Positions 24,061 to 36,300 are shown, numbered from the stretch's first letter. The stretch: DNA of 64,000 nucleotides from Sternotherus odoratus (GCA_032164245.1 JAVMKO010000003.1:138063259-138127258), one strand, 5' to 3'. Numbers and translations are program-made. The notes: generated from the sequence alone by a model not told the origin.

Positions 24061-24369
24061 TCTATTTAGTTCAGATTTCTACCCCAAAATAGCCCAATAG
24101 CAAAACCAACAAAAACAACTGAAAACTGTTCTTTTTCACCCTATAAACCTCTTTCTTTAGCCCACACTCCAGAGCAACTCTGGGAGCTCCAGGCCATTCT
24201 TTTATCCTCTTAAAAACTTGCAAACAATCAACTGAAATATGAAGTGAGACATTTTTATTGGCACGCAGAACTCAACAGTTTTCTCTGAAAGCATCATCAG
24301 CATCCCACTGCCTCTCTCTTCAAGATGTGTTGATCACATGGCTGGGACACATGTCACAGAAACATGGCC

Positions 24370-24625
24370 CATCCATTGGGTGAGGTGATAGCACAGGGGT
24401 AGCAATCAGGAGAACTGATCTTATTACCTTCTCTGCCACAATTTTCCTGAGTGACCTTGGGCAAGTTATTAATTCCCCTGTGACTCTGTTTCCCCATTTA
24501 TAATACGATGATATTAACTACTTGCCGCTTATAGGGGTTTTGTGAGGATGAATGTGAATGAGGATGCTTGTGGGAGCCTCAGAAGGAAGCTGAGATAGAA
24601 GTGCAGAGTATTATTATAGTATACC
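24370..24625 (+). mobile_element. MIR/CORE-type SINE fragment
   Basis: It shows the ancient amniote MIR-like order: GAGTGACCTTGGGCAAGTTATTAA, then CTCTGTTTCCCCATTTATAATACGATGATATTAAC, and a tail with AGAAGTGCAGAGTATTATTAT. It is worn and has no product. Other pieces of the same family are at about 32460-32585 and 43340-43455. Confidence 0.75.
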
Positions 24626-25227
24626 CTACTGCCAGCTTCTCTCTTAAACAATAAACAAATGCATGGGTGAAGACACTGTTTCTCTTTTGTCAAAAAATTC
24701 AGTTTGGCTTGGTGACTGTATACTCTTCATATTTCCATGGATCCTGTCAATTTCACAGATGGTACATGTTAGTGACTGATTTCATTGGCTATTGCATCTC
24801 TGGGTAACCTCAGAAATGAGCAGACATATCATTTCTTTTTGATCGTATTATTTATTTGAGGTTATAAGGCCAATGTATTTACAGCAAATCCAGCAGCAGC
24901 AGCCCCCCCTTGCCTCTCTCATAGTAGGCAGCTATAAGCCATTACATTTAAGTGGAAAGAAAGTTAGTGATCTGCTACCAAAATCTTTCAACCACCATTA
25001 TATTGCATGCAATAAAATGCTTCATTCCTGGAGTTGAAAAGCATAAAATTGTTATAAGCAGGCTGCACATACTCCCTCTGTAAAAGGAACAAAAAGAATT
25101 AGGAATTGTGTGGGGCTCATATAAGGGAGACGAGCACACAGTGCAAATTCGATGACATTGGCCTAGGAAGGGAAGGGAAATCTTCCTCTTCACATGTAAA
25201 GATTGTTCTCTGAGAGCTCCAATCTTC

Positions 25228-25369
25228 GGCCCTGATCCTGCAAATGCATATGCCTGTACTTAACTGAATGCACTTAAATAGTCCTATTGGTTCAGGTGTG
25301 ACTTCAGTGGAACTTCCCCTGTGCCTAAAATTAAGCACGTGCATAAGTCCTTTGCTATCTTGGGACCAG
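25228..25369. repeat. Foldback repeat (GGCCCTGATCCTGC type)
   Basis: The left arm GGCCCTGATCCTGCAAATGCATATGCCTG...TTAACTGAATGCAC pairs imperfectly with the right arm GTGCCTAAAATTAAGCACGTGCATAAGTCCTTTGC. It is a worn 142-bp palindromic interspersed repeat with no coding part. It resembles MITE foldbacks, but its superfamily is not resolved here. Confidence 0.5.
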
Positions 25370-26994
25370 AATGCAGGATGCCCCGGGATTGAATCCTTGC
25401 TGAATGTTCTGGATCATTTGGAACATTTAGAAAATAAATGTTCTCAGAACAAACAGACTTGTAGTAGGGCAGCCATTACACAAAAACAGAGATAAAGTTT
25501 AGCTGTCATTCCCAGAATTCTTGCTGATTAAAATTTGCTGCTCCCAGTTTGTACAACTATTAACTGTAAACGATTCTTCTTACCAAGACTATAGGAAAAA
25601 ATACACAAAATACATTTGGCCAGATCCTTAGCTAATGTAAATTGGCACAGATTATTTCAACAGAGATATTAAGTTTTTAAATGACTCCTTATCTATTGAG
25701 TAGCATTGTTCTTTGTGCTGATGAATTCTAATCCACCACACCTGCAGTTGCATGATTTAATGGAACACTAAAATGAAAGTTGATTTCTTGTAGGTTTCAT
25801 GGATGTTTAAATACATTCAAGTGACTTACAATTGAATTAGGTGGTAGGGTGTAGCTTATTTTCTGTAGTCACCAAAATAATGTTTAACTTCCATGGAAAA
25901 ACACCTTACAAACGATCCCACAGATGCCAATCCTGAAAGAAGAATCCTGTCATGTTTCAGGATTGAGCCATTTATAGTAACATGGGACACTGGAAAAGTC
26001 TTGCCACGGTTCCTTTGTCTTATTCCTAGCACTGTGGACTGCAAGTTAGATGAACAATGTAATGTAAACGTGTGAATTAAGTCCTTTGAGTGTACATGAA
26101 AGATCCCAAAACTCAGAATGTTTCATTTCTGCAGAAAACACCTTAATTCCTCACACAGGCCTTTTGCTTTTGTTAGTACCTTTCTAAGTTCTTTTGTACT
26201 TGGGAAGAAATGTGATCATTTATGTAGCTCTCATAAGCAAAAGAACTGGTGGGACGTGCCAGAATTCCATCAATTTTTCCAGAGTCTAGAATACTGATAT
26301 TTTTCATATGCAGTCACCCTGCATATGCATTGTTTGGGGACTTTGAAGCTATTTTGATAATTTATGAAGTCTGACTTTGCTCGAGTAAACAAATTCTTAA
26401 TAACTGATTAAAAAGTATAGTTGCAGCACTTGGTCTGTCTGCGAAGAGAGAGACTTTTTTCCTCTGGGACAGGAATAACCCAGCATTTAGTTAATCAAGT
26501 TTTAAAAGCTGTGAATTTAAGCTCCTTGGGATATATACATTACCAATTGCAGGAAGTTGGAAAATAAAAGGAACTTTTCAAATAAAAAGATGTCAATTTA
26601 ATGGCAAAGGATCTGGAAACAGATGTTTCATGCAAAGTATAAGAGTTGTGTCATTCCTTTAGGTTTTCAAAGTCACTTCTTGTCAGATGCATTGGTTAAG
26701 AGAGAAAATTAATGAGCTGTGTTAAGTTTTATTACACAATCTTCTGATGTGGGAAAGCTTCCCTCCAGGAACAGCCCTTTGCATGGCTTAACTGATTTAG
26801 GCCCATGCCTGCTGCAGTATTCTTCAAAATGTGTTGGAGATCAAAGTATAGTCAGTTATCCAAGTTTCATGGCAAGGTAATTTAAAAAATATGGGGATTA
26901 TTAGATATAAATAGTACTTACATATATTTGCTGGCAAAATAAAATCAAGTAAACACATTAAAAATGAACATTAAAAATGAACCCGTTTTCAACG

Positions 26995-27066
26995 GGGCCA
27001 AATTTTCTGCAGTGGTCAGTGTGAGACACTACTCAAGTCAACTTGCACTAACACAGAATTTGGCCC
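26995..27066. repeat. Foldback repeat (GGGCCAAATT type)
   Basis: GGGCCAAATTTTCTG on the left pairs with ACAGAATTTGGCCC on the right, a 72-bp foldback with 13-14 bp arms. A similar left arm (GGGCCAAGTTCTCC) occurs at about 15989, suggesting a dispersed family. Confidence 0.55.
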
Positions 27067-27794
27067 ACTGAGTTGAATGGGGCTTTCATTTATTTATTTT
27101 GTTTCTAACTTGATTTCTTGAATTTTTCAAAATTGGCTCTTGGCACCAGATATAAGGAGTAAAATTTTAGTCCCATTGAAGGCAACGTCAGATATAAAAT
27201 CAGATTCTCCTTTCATTGATGTTACACCATTGACTCCAATGGACTTACCCTTGATTTAGACTGATGCCAGTGAAAGCAGAGTCATACTTACAGATTTCGT
27301 AGTAAATGGGAGACTTTAACCAGGGGTCAGGAGTTCAGATTTGTTTAGGAAGTTGTATATTTTCTGCTACCAGTGATGCAGGATTTCTAAAGGGCATGCA
27401 ACAAAAAAGAAGGGCAAGACTGTGACTCGTCCTTTGTGGTTGCATAAGGAAGAAAGGGACATAGAAAAATAGTTCCTTTCCTAGGGCAGTGCAGCTACAA
27501 GACAAATGCACAACAACTCTAACCCCAAATGGTTAAGTGATGAATTTGAAATGAGGAAAGAACAGTTCCTTAGACTGGGGAAGAATTCCTACTATTGTGA
27601 AACGTCACCCTAATCAGAGATCTGCTTCCTGATCCCTTTCACATAAATACTCAGAAATTATGAGCTTATAGCTTCAGCTGCCTTGAGTGCAATTATATTA
27701 TATGAATAACTAGCGAAAATACCCGGCGTTGCTCGGGTCCGTCGGAGGTGGGGAGGGGGCAGAGAGCTGAGCGAGTGCGGGGTCCGTTGGAGGG

Positions 27795-28340
27795 GGGAGG
27801 GGGCAGAGAGCAAACCTGACACCCCCACCTCACCCCCCCGACCAAAGCCGACACCCGCACCTCACTTACCCCTCGACCAACCCCGACTCACATTTTCACC
27901 CCCACACCCAAACCCAACACCCCCACGTCACCCCCTACCAACCCCAACACCCTCTGACCAACACCCAAACCTCACCCCCCGTAGACCAAACCTGACACAC
28001 CCACCTCACTTTCCCCCCCAACCAAACCCGACACCCCTACCTACCACCACAAACAAACCCGACACCCACACCTCACTTACCCCTCGACCAACCCCGACAC
28101 CCCCTCCTCACCCCCCAAACCAAACCCAACACCCCCACCTTACCCCCCCACCAAACCCAACACCCCCTGACCAACCCCAACACCCACACCTCACCCCTCA
28201 CCCACCCCGACACCTTCCCATCCCCCCAGACCAAACCCAACACCCCCGGCTCACTTACCCCCTCACCAAACCCAACACCCCCACCTCACCCCCCCGACCA
28301 AACCCGACACCCCTACCTCACTTACCCTCTGACCAAACCC
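27795..28340. repeat. C-rich minisatellite, copy 1
   Basis: Degenerate tandem units built on ACCAAACCC(G/A)ACACCCCCACCTCAC. The plus strand is almost free of G, so the minus strand has many GGGG runs. The same array, longer, is in Helitron copy 2. Open frames here read Pro-Thr-His repeats and are not genes. Confidence 0.9.
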
Positions 28341-28343
28341 AAC

Positions 28344-28530
28344 TCGGGTCCGTCGGAGGTGGGGAGGGGCAGAGAGCTGAGCGAGTGCGGGGTCCGTTGG
28401 AGGGGGCAGAGAGCTGAGCGAGTGCGGGGTCCGTTGGAGGGGGGAGGGGGTAGAGAGCTGAGCGAGTGCGGGGTCCGTTCGAGGGGGGGAGGGGGCAGAG
28501 AGCTGAGTGAGTGCGGGGTCCGTTGGAGGG
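28344..28530. repeat. GCAGAGAGCTGAGCGAGTGC minisatellite
   Basis: Four to five tandem units of about 35-45 bp with the core GGCAGAGAGCTGAGCGAGTG and CGGGGTCCGTTGGAGG. One or two units also sit on the far side of the C-rich array (27733-27800) and on both sides of the array in copy 2 (29265-29330 and 30585-30690). The unit therefore brackets the array. Confidence 0.9.
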
Positions 28531-28787
28531 GGTATTATGACATCATAACTATGTCACAGAGAACAGCAGCTGCCCAGCTGATGTGATTGGCCTTTAAATA
28601 ATTTCACCCCTGGGGGGCATCAGAAGTGAGATCTGAAATTTTTTTGACTCTTACCCTGATTAGGACCCTAAGACCTCTAACTGTACCAAATTTCAAGTCT
28701 CTAGCTCAAACGGTGTGGAAGGAGTAAGTGCACATACATACACGCATACATACACGCATGCATACACCATTTGACTTTTATATATAT

Positions 28788-29229
28788 TGTGGCAGGGTGG
28801 GCCCCTTTAAGAGGGAGAAAAGCCCTCTGCAAACCTCCCTGCAGAGAAGCCTAATTAGCCACCTGGGCTGCAAGGCAATCAGCCTGGACGAGTGGCACCT
28901 GGCAGCCTCCTCAGGGGGATAAAAGGCCTGCCAGGAAGCAAGCCTAGTGTGGTGGGGATGGTATAGAGTGTGGTGTGGTTTGAGCTATTCAGAGCTGTGT
29001 GTTAAGAACTATTTAGAGTTGTAAACTGTAAGCTGGACTATATAGTGTCTATAGAGCTGTAGAGTTGTATGCAGAGCTGTAGAGCTGAACTATATAGAGT
29101 TGAAGACTGAATTGTACAAAGCTGTATATATTGGTGGTGGGGCCTGCACTGTGAATAAAGAGCACTGTTTGGAGCAAAGAAGGGTTTCCTGCCTGTTCCT
29201 GAGAAGGGGTGAGAGAGCGGTCTGTCACA
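28788..29229 (+). mobile_element. Solo LTR (ERV/LTR-retrotransposon type)
   Basis: A 442-bp insertion starting TGTGGCAG and ending CTGTCACA, so its ends are short inverted repeats (TGTGGCA/TGTGACA). It is bounded by ATAT at 28784-28787 and ATAT at 29230-29233, a 4-bp duplication. Inside are a TATA-like GATAAAAGG (28918-28926) and an AATAAA (29154-29159) about 230 bp later, in LTR order on the plus strand. The 3' half repeats AGAGCTGTAGAG motifs. There is no internal region, gag/pol or second LTR, so it is a solo LTR. Retroviral or Gypsy origin cannot be decided from the LTR alone. Confidence 0.7.
28918..28926 (+). promoter_or_regulatory. TATA-like box of the solo LTR
   Basis: GATAAAAGG about 130 bp from the LTR start. 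With the AATAAA at 29154-29159 it gives the usual U3-R order. Activity is not shown. Confidence 0.45.
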
Positions 29230-29238
29230 ATATAGATA

Positions 29239-30934
29239 CTAGCTAAAATACCCGGCATTGCTCGGGTCCGTCAGAGGTGGGGAGGGGGCAGAGAGCTGAG
29301 CGAGTGCGGTGTCCGTTGGAGGGGGCAGAGAGCAAACCTGACACCCCCACCTCACCCCCCCGACCAAACCCAACACCCCCACCTCACTTACCCCTCGACC
29401 AACCCCGACTCACATTTTCACCCCCAAACCCAACACCCCCATGTCACCCCCCCACCAACCCCAACACCCCCTGACCAACACCCACACCTCACCCCCCGTA
29501 GACCAAACCTGACACACCTACCTACCACCCACCACAAACAAACCCGACACCCACACCTCACTTACCCCCCGACCAACCCCGAGCCCCCTCCTCACCCCCC
29601 CGACCAAACCCGACACCCCCACCTCACCCCCTGACCAAACCCGACACCCCCACCTCACCCCCGACCAAACCCGACACCCCTACCTACCACCACAAACAAA
29701 CCTGACACCCACACCTCACTTACCCCTTGACCAACCCCAACCCTCCTCCTCACCCCCCAACCAAACCCAACACCCCCACCTTACCCCTACACCAAACCCA
29801 ACACCCCCTGACCAACCCTAACACTCACACCTCACCCACCCCGACACCTTCCCACCCCCCCAGACCAAACCCAACACCCCGGCTCACTTACCCCCCGACC
29901 AAACCCGACACCCCCACCTCACCCCCGACCAAACCTGACACCCCTACCTACCACCACAAACAAACCCGACACCCACACCTCACTTACTCCTTGACCAACC
30001 ACGACCCCCCTCCTCACCCCCCCAACCAAACCCAACACCCCCACCTTACCCCCCCACCAAACCCAACACCCCCTGACCAACCCCAACACCCACACCTCAC
30101 CCCTCACCCACCCGACACCTTCCCACCCCCCCCAGACCAAACCCAACACCCCCACCTCACCCCCCGACCAAACCCAACACCCCCACCTCACCCCCGACCA
30201 AACCCGACACCCCCACCTCACCCCCGACCAAACCCGACACCCCTACCTACCACCACAAACAAACCTGACACCAACACCTCACTTACCCCTTGTCCAACCC
30301 CAACCCCCCTCCTCACCCCCCCAACCAAACCCAACACCCCCACCTTACCCCCCCACCAAACCCAACACCCCCTGACCAGCCCCAACACCCACACCTCACC
30401 CCTCACCCACCCCGACACCTTCCCACCCCCTCCAGACCAAACCCAACACCCCCGGCTCACTTACCCCCCCCGACCAAACCCGAAACCCCCACCTCACCCC
30501 CGGACCAAACCCGACACCCCCACCTCACTCCCTGACCAAACCCGACACCCCCACCTCACTTACCCTCTGACCAAACCCAACTCGGGTCCGTCGGAGGTGG
30601 GGAGGGGGCAGAGAGCTGAGCGAGTGCGGGGTCCGTTGGAGTGGGGAGGGGACAGAGAGCTGAGCGAGTGCGGGGTCCGTTGGAGGGGGTATTATGACAT
30701 CATAACTATGTTACAGAGAACAGCAGCTGCCCAGCTGATGTGAAGGGGCTTTAAAGAATTTCACCCCTGGGGGGCGTCAGAGGTGAGATTTGAAAAATGT
30801 TCAACTCTTACCCTGATTAGGACCCTAAGACCTCTAACTGTACCAAATTTAAGTCTCTAGCTCAAACGGTGTGGAAGGAGTAAGCGCAAATACATACACG
30901 CATACATACACCATTTGACTTTTAAATATATAGA
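29239..30934 (-). mobile_element. Helitron-like element, copy 2
   Basis: On the minus strand it starts TCTATATATTTAAAAGTC (A before the TC, from the T at 30935). It ends in a hairpin around ACCCG/CGGGT (29250-29268), a TATTTTAG spacer and CTAG (29239-29242), followed by T. It is head to tail with copy 1, separated by two bases (29237-29238). Both share the 5' unique block with AAACGGTGTGGAAGGAGTAAG (about 30866) and the TATTATGACATCATAACTATG block (about 30689). No helicase or Rep gene is present. About 1.25 kb of the interior is C-rich tandem repeat. Confidence 0.6.
29340..30575. repeat. C-rich minisatellite with higher-order repeats
   Basis: The basic unit is related to ACCAAACCCGACACCCCCACCTCACCCCC. 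A longer period is visible: the landmark TACCTACCACCACAAACAAAC recurs at about 29681, 29945 and 30244, spacings of 264 and 299 bp, with the following sequence largely kept. The strand is C/A only over long stretches; the complementary strand has many GGGG or GGGGG runs that could form G-quadruplexes. The 338-codon plus-strand open frame here is an artefact of composition. Confidence 0.9.
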
Positions 30935-32979
30935 TATATAGTTAGAGCTTGGACCAATGAGCCTTGAAGCCCTTCTGCCATGATGCCTATTTAGCTGCTT
31001 GTTCTAAATGCCTCCGAAGTTGTCTTTCGTGTTAAAGGATGTAATTTAACTTCATTGTAGCAACTTCATTAAGGAGTGAGTCAAACTCTCAAATTGAAAA
31101 CTAATTGGGGATGAAGTGAACAGAACAAGCAGCATGCTATCAACAGTAACTTGTAACAACCCCACTCACTGCAGTAATAATGTAGCTAAATGAGGGAGTG
31201 GTGCTTGGCAGCAATTAGGAATAATGTAATTAAACTGAGAAAATAAAAATCTAGGGCTAATATCAGGGGGAAAATTTCCTACCAGTTAGCTTTTTTATGC
31301 TGTGCAATAGTTTCCTGGAGGAAAACACTATTGGCTGAGTCATTGACAGCTGGACTGGGCTAAATACTATATAATACTGTATAGTTCAGGCAATCATCCT
31401 GTACTGACCTGTTGTGTGATGAGTCAGTAATGTGTCTTTTTCATTTGTATGTTCTGTAGTTATCTAAAAGGCCAATAGGTGCTTTGCCCAACAATTCCAA
31501 AATAAACAAACACATATAAATGATGCAAACCTGGAGAGTTTTGGCCAGCGTTGAGTGCTTTTAAAAACCCTTCTCCTAACTGGCTACGTGCATGTGCTTC
31601 ATTTGCATGTGCGGTCCTGGTAACTGTGTGCATGTAATTTTGAAAATAAGGTCCTGAAAGCTCAGTGAGTTTTTGAAATCAAAACCATCATAGGATTTAA
31701 TATAAAACCCTAATAGTAAAGAAATCTGGGATGTATCTGGTTCTTGTTTGATGTGCCTCTGCTGCCACAGTTAATATAGTATATACTCCACACACACAAA
31801 GCACCATACTATCTCCCTTGTTGCCTCCCACCCCCAACTCTATATACTGTGCATGGTCTTTGCTGAATCTTCCCACTTTTCCACTGGGTTTGTCATTAGA
31901 GTCATAGTGTTGGCGTGGCAGGTCTGTTAGAACATTTTGAAGCTTTAACACCAGCACCGTCTTCCTGGTCAATGATAAAGGTTCATGAGAAACCTAATCA
32001 CAGAAGCATGTACTCAGGAAAGGATTTTCCATTTTGAAATATCACAGTTTATTAATTCACCCCTGTGTAGCAGGCTAGACAAGGCCTATGAGCTGCTTCA
32101 CTTCACTCCATACCAATGGCCAGTATGACTCCCTGTTCCTCTGCCCTGACCTGCTCTAACTTGGGCAAGATGGTTCAGGTGTCCTAGGATCTATATACCA
32201 ACTTGTGATAGCCATCATGCTGTGCACTCCAGCCACACCCTCCCTGCAGGTGGGGAGGCCTAGGAACCTGTTATGCTGGCTCTGTGTTATTCCAGCACAT
32301 CAGGGGAGTCCCTGCAGATTTGTGGGTGGTTTTGGTTCCCTCTGTGCTGATGAGCTGCACAAAGGGAACAGAAGCAGACAGAAAATCTGTCCCATGTGTT
32401 GATTCGGGTCCCCCATTTGGCCCTTAGGCTGTCTAAAACTGATCTAAGCAGGTAACCTCTTTGTCCATCAGTTTCCTCCATCTGTAAACTAGGAGGATAA
32501 TGATTCTTACCCACCATAGTAAAGTGTTTTGAAATCATTGGCTAAAAGGTGCCGTAGAAAAGCTATGAATTATTATGTTTATATTATTAAGGAATTGACA
32601 TATAATCAAAATCCAGCCAATGAATCTAATGACTTTTTCAGATTAAACTCCTTGTTTCGCAGAGAAACTCAGACTCTGACATTGGCAGACTATTTCTTAA
32701 AATATAAATAATTTCACGGGCATGCTATGATTATTTCAGACATTTCCATCATGTTTTATTTGCCAGCAGAGCTATGGAATTTCAGGTAATATTTTAACTA
32801 ACCCTTTCCAACTATCTCGGCTTCCCCTACTCATAACTGCTATGGTGGAAAAAGACCCTTTGCCAAAACTGTCTTTGTGATAAACAAAATGTAGGTGCTG
32901 GGAGAGAAAATGTTCCCCAACTAGGTTTTGAACCCACAGGTTTTAGTAAGCAGAGATAGCAGCTCTGAGAGCATGGTAC
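30935..32979. other. No gene; one SINE scrap
   Basis: Unique sequence. The block at 32460-32585 (CAGTTTCCTCCATCTGTAAACTAGGAGGATAATGATTCTTACC, then AAAGTGTTTTGAAATCATTGG) is a worn MIR/CORE-type SINE on the plus strand. 32200-32420 is GC-richer and may be an old repeat, but no ends were found. Confidence 0.5.
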
Positions 32980-33172
32980 CAGGGCTGCCCCTAGGCATTT
33001 TGGTGCCCTATGCAGCCCCGCATTGGGGTTATGTGTGGGGGACCCAGGCATCCACAGGAGTCTCCATGGGGGAGCGGAGAGGCTGGGGGGAACCACTCCT
33101 CTGCCCTAGCCTACTCTGCCTTGCTCCCCTGGCTCCCAGCCTTGGGGAACAGTGGGGAACAGTGGGGAACAA
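32980..33172 (+). mobile_element. hAT-like left-end fragment
   Basis: It starts CAGGGCTGCCCCTAGGCATTTTGGTGCCC, similar to the CAGGGCCGG-type hAT ends elsewhere in the window. It runs into short GGGGAACAGT tandem units (33143-33172) and a C run (33172-33186). No right end was located. The superfamily is inferred from one end only. Confidence 0.45.
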
Positions 33173-33239
33173 CCCCCCCCCCCCCAGGACTTGCTGGCGG
33201 CGCACCTGGGATCCAGTGTGTCACAGCCACACTTCAATT

Positions 33240-33327
33240 TTTAGTGCACTAGCTGGAGCAGACCTAGAACATGTCTGTCTGCCCAGGCTGGGAGGCTCCA
33301 TCTCAGCTGCAGCGAAGACATACCCAA
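33240..33327. mobile_element. MITE right-end fragment
   Basis: The sequence TAGTGCACTAGCTGGAGCAGACC...CAGCTGCAGCGAAGACATACCC ends like the right end of the Harbinger copies (GTGAAGACATACCC). The left part is missing or beyond recognition. Confidence 0.45.
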
Positions 33328-36300
33328 TAAGTTTCCAGAGCCCAGAAATGGTTCTAAATGTCACATACCATAAATGGTGGAACCTTAAGTTAAATAATTT
33401 GTTTTACCTATGTCTTTAACTGTCTTGTCTTGTCTGTGTCCTAGAGTCCAAGTCAATAGGTCCTAGAGGCAGGAACTTATCCTTGAACCAGATCTTCTGC
33501 AAGTGTAATTAAGCATAGTTCCATATTGTAATTTATATCAGCTGAGGATCTGTCCCTCTACTTTTTACATCTTGTCCAGTGCTGAGTACATTGTTGGCTG
33601 GCCCTTAATAATTACATCCATGCAATGCTTATTTTTTGTCCACTCTATTCTGATTATTTTATATTTAATGTATAATTTCATGAATCACTAATAATATGAT
33701 GTCTTCAAACAGCAGCCGCAAACAATGTATTTCTTGTTTACAGGTAGACTTTGCAGAATTCAAATAAAAAAAAATGGGACTTTTTATTTCTATCCATTTA
33801 AATTTTCATAGTTGAGGGAAACTGGGGAGAAAGAAAGGGGGATAGATAATAATTATTTAATGACTGAAATTCTCCATGGGACCATACATGGGTGCATTTA
33901 CTATATTTTTTTAGCTATATTACAGCTGTCTGAATGTCTTAGAGCAATCAATAGTTAATACGAGTTTTACTATACTAATGCTACTGTATTTAGAAAAGCA
34001 TTGTGTTCAAAGGGCAATTCTGAATGTCTTTTACTGGCATTTGTTTTATTTCCCATCTAAACTACAAACACACTTTCCTTTTTTTCTCTCTCCTCTCATA
34101 ACATTTGCCTCTTGGATAATCCACTTTTCTGTGACTCTCTCTCACAGCCCTGGTTCAGTTTGGGTAAAGCACAGACATTTACATTTGACATATACATTAA
34201 TAAAATGCAAATGCAATAGGCATTTATAATGGAAAAGACCAATCTAATGAGGAATGAACCAACAAATTGAAAATCTAATGGTGGTTACAAATTGTTTTTA
34301 TTTTTTGTACCCATGGGACAGCCAGGTTAGAGAGGGAAATTTCTGTGCTTTGCAGTTAACTTTTTTATTCTCCAGGTAGAAAGACACACAAATTTGTTTG
34401 GCTTTCCATGCAATATGTGCTATGGAAAGCTGAAAATCAAAAGCAGAAGTACAATAGTGTTGTCCTTTCAAGAAGTTCCAATCGACCTAAGAGCAGAGAA
34501 ATCTCCCAAGAGACAATCTTGGCATCTCAAATTTTTAGAGATGGTACAAAGTTCAGGGGGAAAATTACCACTAAATTCCAGTACAAAAATTATACGCAGA
34601 GGAAAACTGATATATTTCAATAGAAGCTTATGTTCTCTTCTCTAATTGTAGCTTATGTTCACTTTAGATAAATGACTGCTTTTTTTCTTTGATCTAATTA
34701 TCATTCCTGAAAGCAGTTTCCAAACCACAACCATTTTATGGGCCTGCTGCTGTTTCTAGGGAATTATATGAGTTTTACTTCAGTGAGAGCAGGATCAGAG
34801 CTGATCAGGTAGTTCTGTGAAAGAGAGGGAAAATAATTCACCGTTACACCCAGGTTAAAAGATTTTAATACTGTGCATGATAGAATGATTCATAGTGTAG
34901 CTTTTCCTTCCTACATTGCATGTGTGAAGTTAACTTGGCTCATTCTGGGCTCCTGGCATATCCTGACCTTGCCAGAAATCAAATTTCTGGATTTTTTTTA
35001 TTACAAACAACCATTTTGATTGAATGTGATAGGTCAGCTACTCCCCCCCACAACAATCACACTCACCCTGTCCTCACAAAACTGTTTTTTATAGTATCGG
35101 GCTTAAAAGCAGTGTTGCTTTGGCAAGTTTCTCTAGGATAAAGTTATCCATCCAATGAAAGGGAAAATGCCTTTCACATTACTTATTCTTTTTTCTATAC
35201 ATCAGAAAAATGCTGTTGTTTTCAGAGGCGTTTTCGGCAGGAGCGATCACTGTGCTATTTCCCTGAAATCTGAACTTTTCCCACTTGGATCCAGTTAGTT
35301 AACTCCCTGAGAATTGTACACAAATGGTATTATGTTTACTTCTAAGCAAAAGAATGGGGTGAGGGGAGACAGTCAGACCACATCTATCTAGATTGCGGAA
35401 CGTATTCAGTGAAAAATCTATAGAACATAGATTATGGTGTCAGCTGTCAGTCTGTGGAGCATCTGTCAGATGAGTACTTGCTTCATTGCAGCTGAATGTG
35501 AGTAATGCTTTCACAATATGGCAGTCTGATGCTATAGATTACAGTTGTAATGGAGCACATCCTGAACAGCTGAGCCTGCTCTCTCTTGCTCATTCAATAG
35601 CTAGAGTTGCTTTACTACAAGAGCTGGAGGGATTATGTACTCCAAACAGCTGTCTATAGCACCATGGATTTATTTGGGCTACATGAGAACTTGCTTTCTT
35701 TAGCTAAATCAAACTTTATCAGACAGCTTTACTGTTGGCAGTTAAAATCAAATGTGTTTGTTGAACAGTAAACACCTTGTTACTGTTAGGAAGGATTATA
35801 TAAACAAAAGACATACACAATGAAGTCCTCTGCCAACTGATTTACTGTCAAAATAATGTACTGCTGCTAGCAGAATTGTGTTCACTGGAGGGAAATTTTG
35901 GGCCTAATACCACATCTAAAATGACAAAGGAACCCTTTTTCAACAAATAATCTTTAAAAAGTTTAATACCTTTTGCCTTGTACAAAGGACTTAATACGCT
36001 GTATCCTAATACAAGAAGGCTATGCAATTTACCTAATTTCTTCTAACACAGGAGGCTTCAAAGCTTTAATTTATTTACATATTACCAGGCATTAAGTGGA
36101 TTTAGCACATTCCACCCCTCTGAAGGTATGTAAAAGCAGCTTTTTGTCCAAAAGATGCCGTTGTTTACAGAGAGGATGTACTGTACATACTGTACATATT
36201 GCAGGTTATTTAGATTGCAAGTTGCTGTGTGTTCTAGCCAATTGTAGAACATTTATGAGTAAACAAATGTTCATTGTAAACAATATCAGGGCTCGATATG

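Larger units (their letters stand above)
24626..27709. other. No gene; foldback repeats only
   Basis: Unique AT-rich sequence apart from the foldbacks at 25228-25369 and 26995-27066 and a worn piece with ATTGACTCCAATGGACTTACC near 27230-27250. No open frame shows a domain. Confidence 0.5.
27710..29236 (-). mobile_element. Helitron-like element, copy 1 (split by an LTR)
   Basis: Read on the minus strand it should start TCTATATATA and end in a GC-rich hairpin (ACCCG, loop, CGGGT at about 27720-27738), a short A/T spacer and CTAG (27710-27713). It sits between an A and a T. These are the 5'-TC, hairpin and CTRR signals of Helitrons. There is no Rep/helicase gene, so it is non-autonomous. Most of the interior is C-rich (plus strand) minisatellite, with G-rich 40-bp units on both sides. 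A solo LTR at 28788-29229 interrupts the TATATATA tract next to the 5' end. Copy 2 follows after 2 bp. An unclassified repeat with similar ends is the alternative. Confidence 0.6.

Noticed and set aside
27795..28340. Possible CRISPR-like or regularly spaced repeat
   Set aside because: Units are degenerate, directly tandem, with no unique spacers, and lie in a vertebrate transposon. It is a minisatellite.
29727..30743. 338-codon plus-strand open frame rich in Pro, Thr and His
   Set aside because: It lies wholly in the C-rich minisatellite. Other frames of the array are also open, and it has no start context or domain. Composition explains it.
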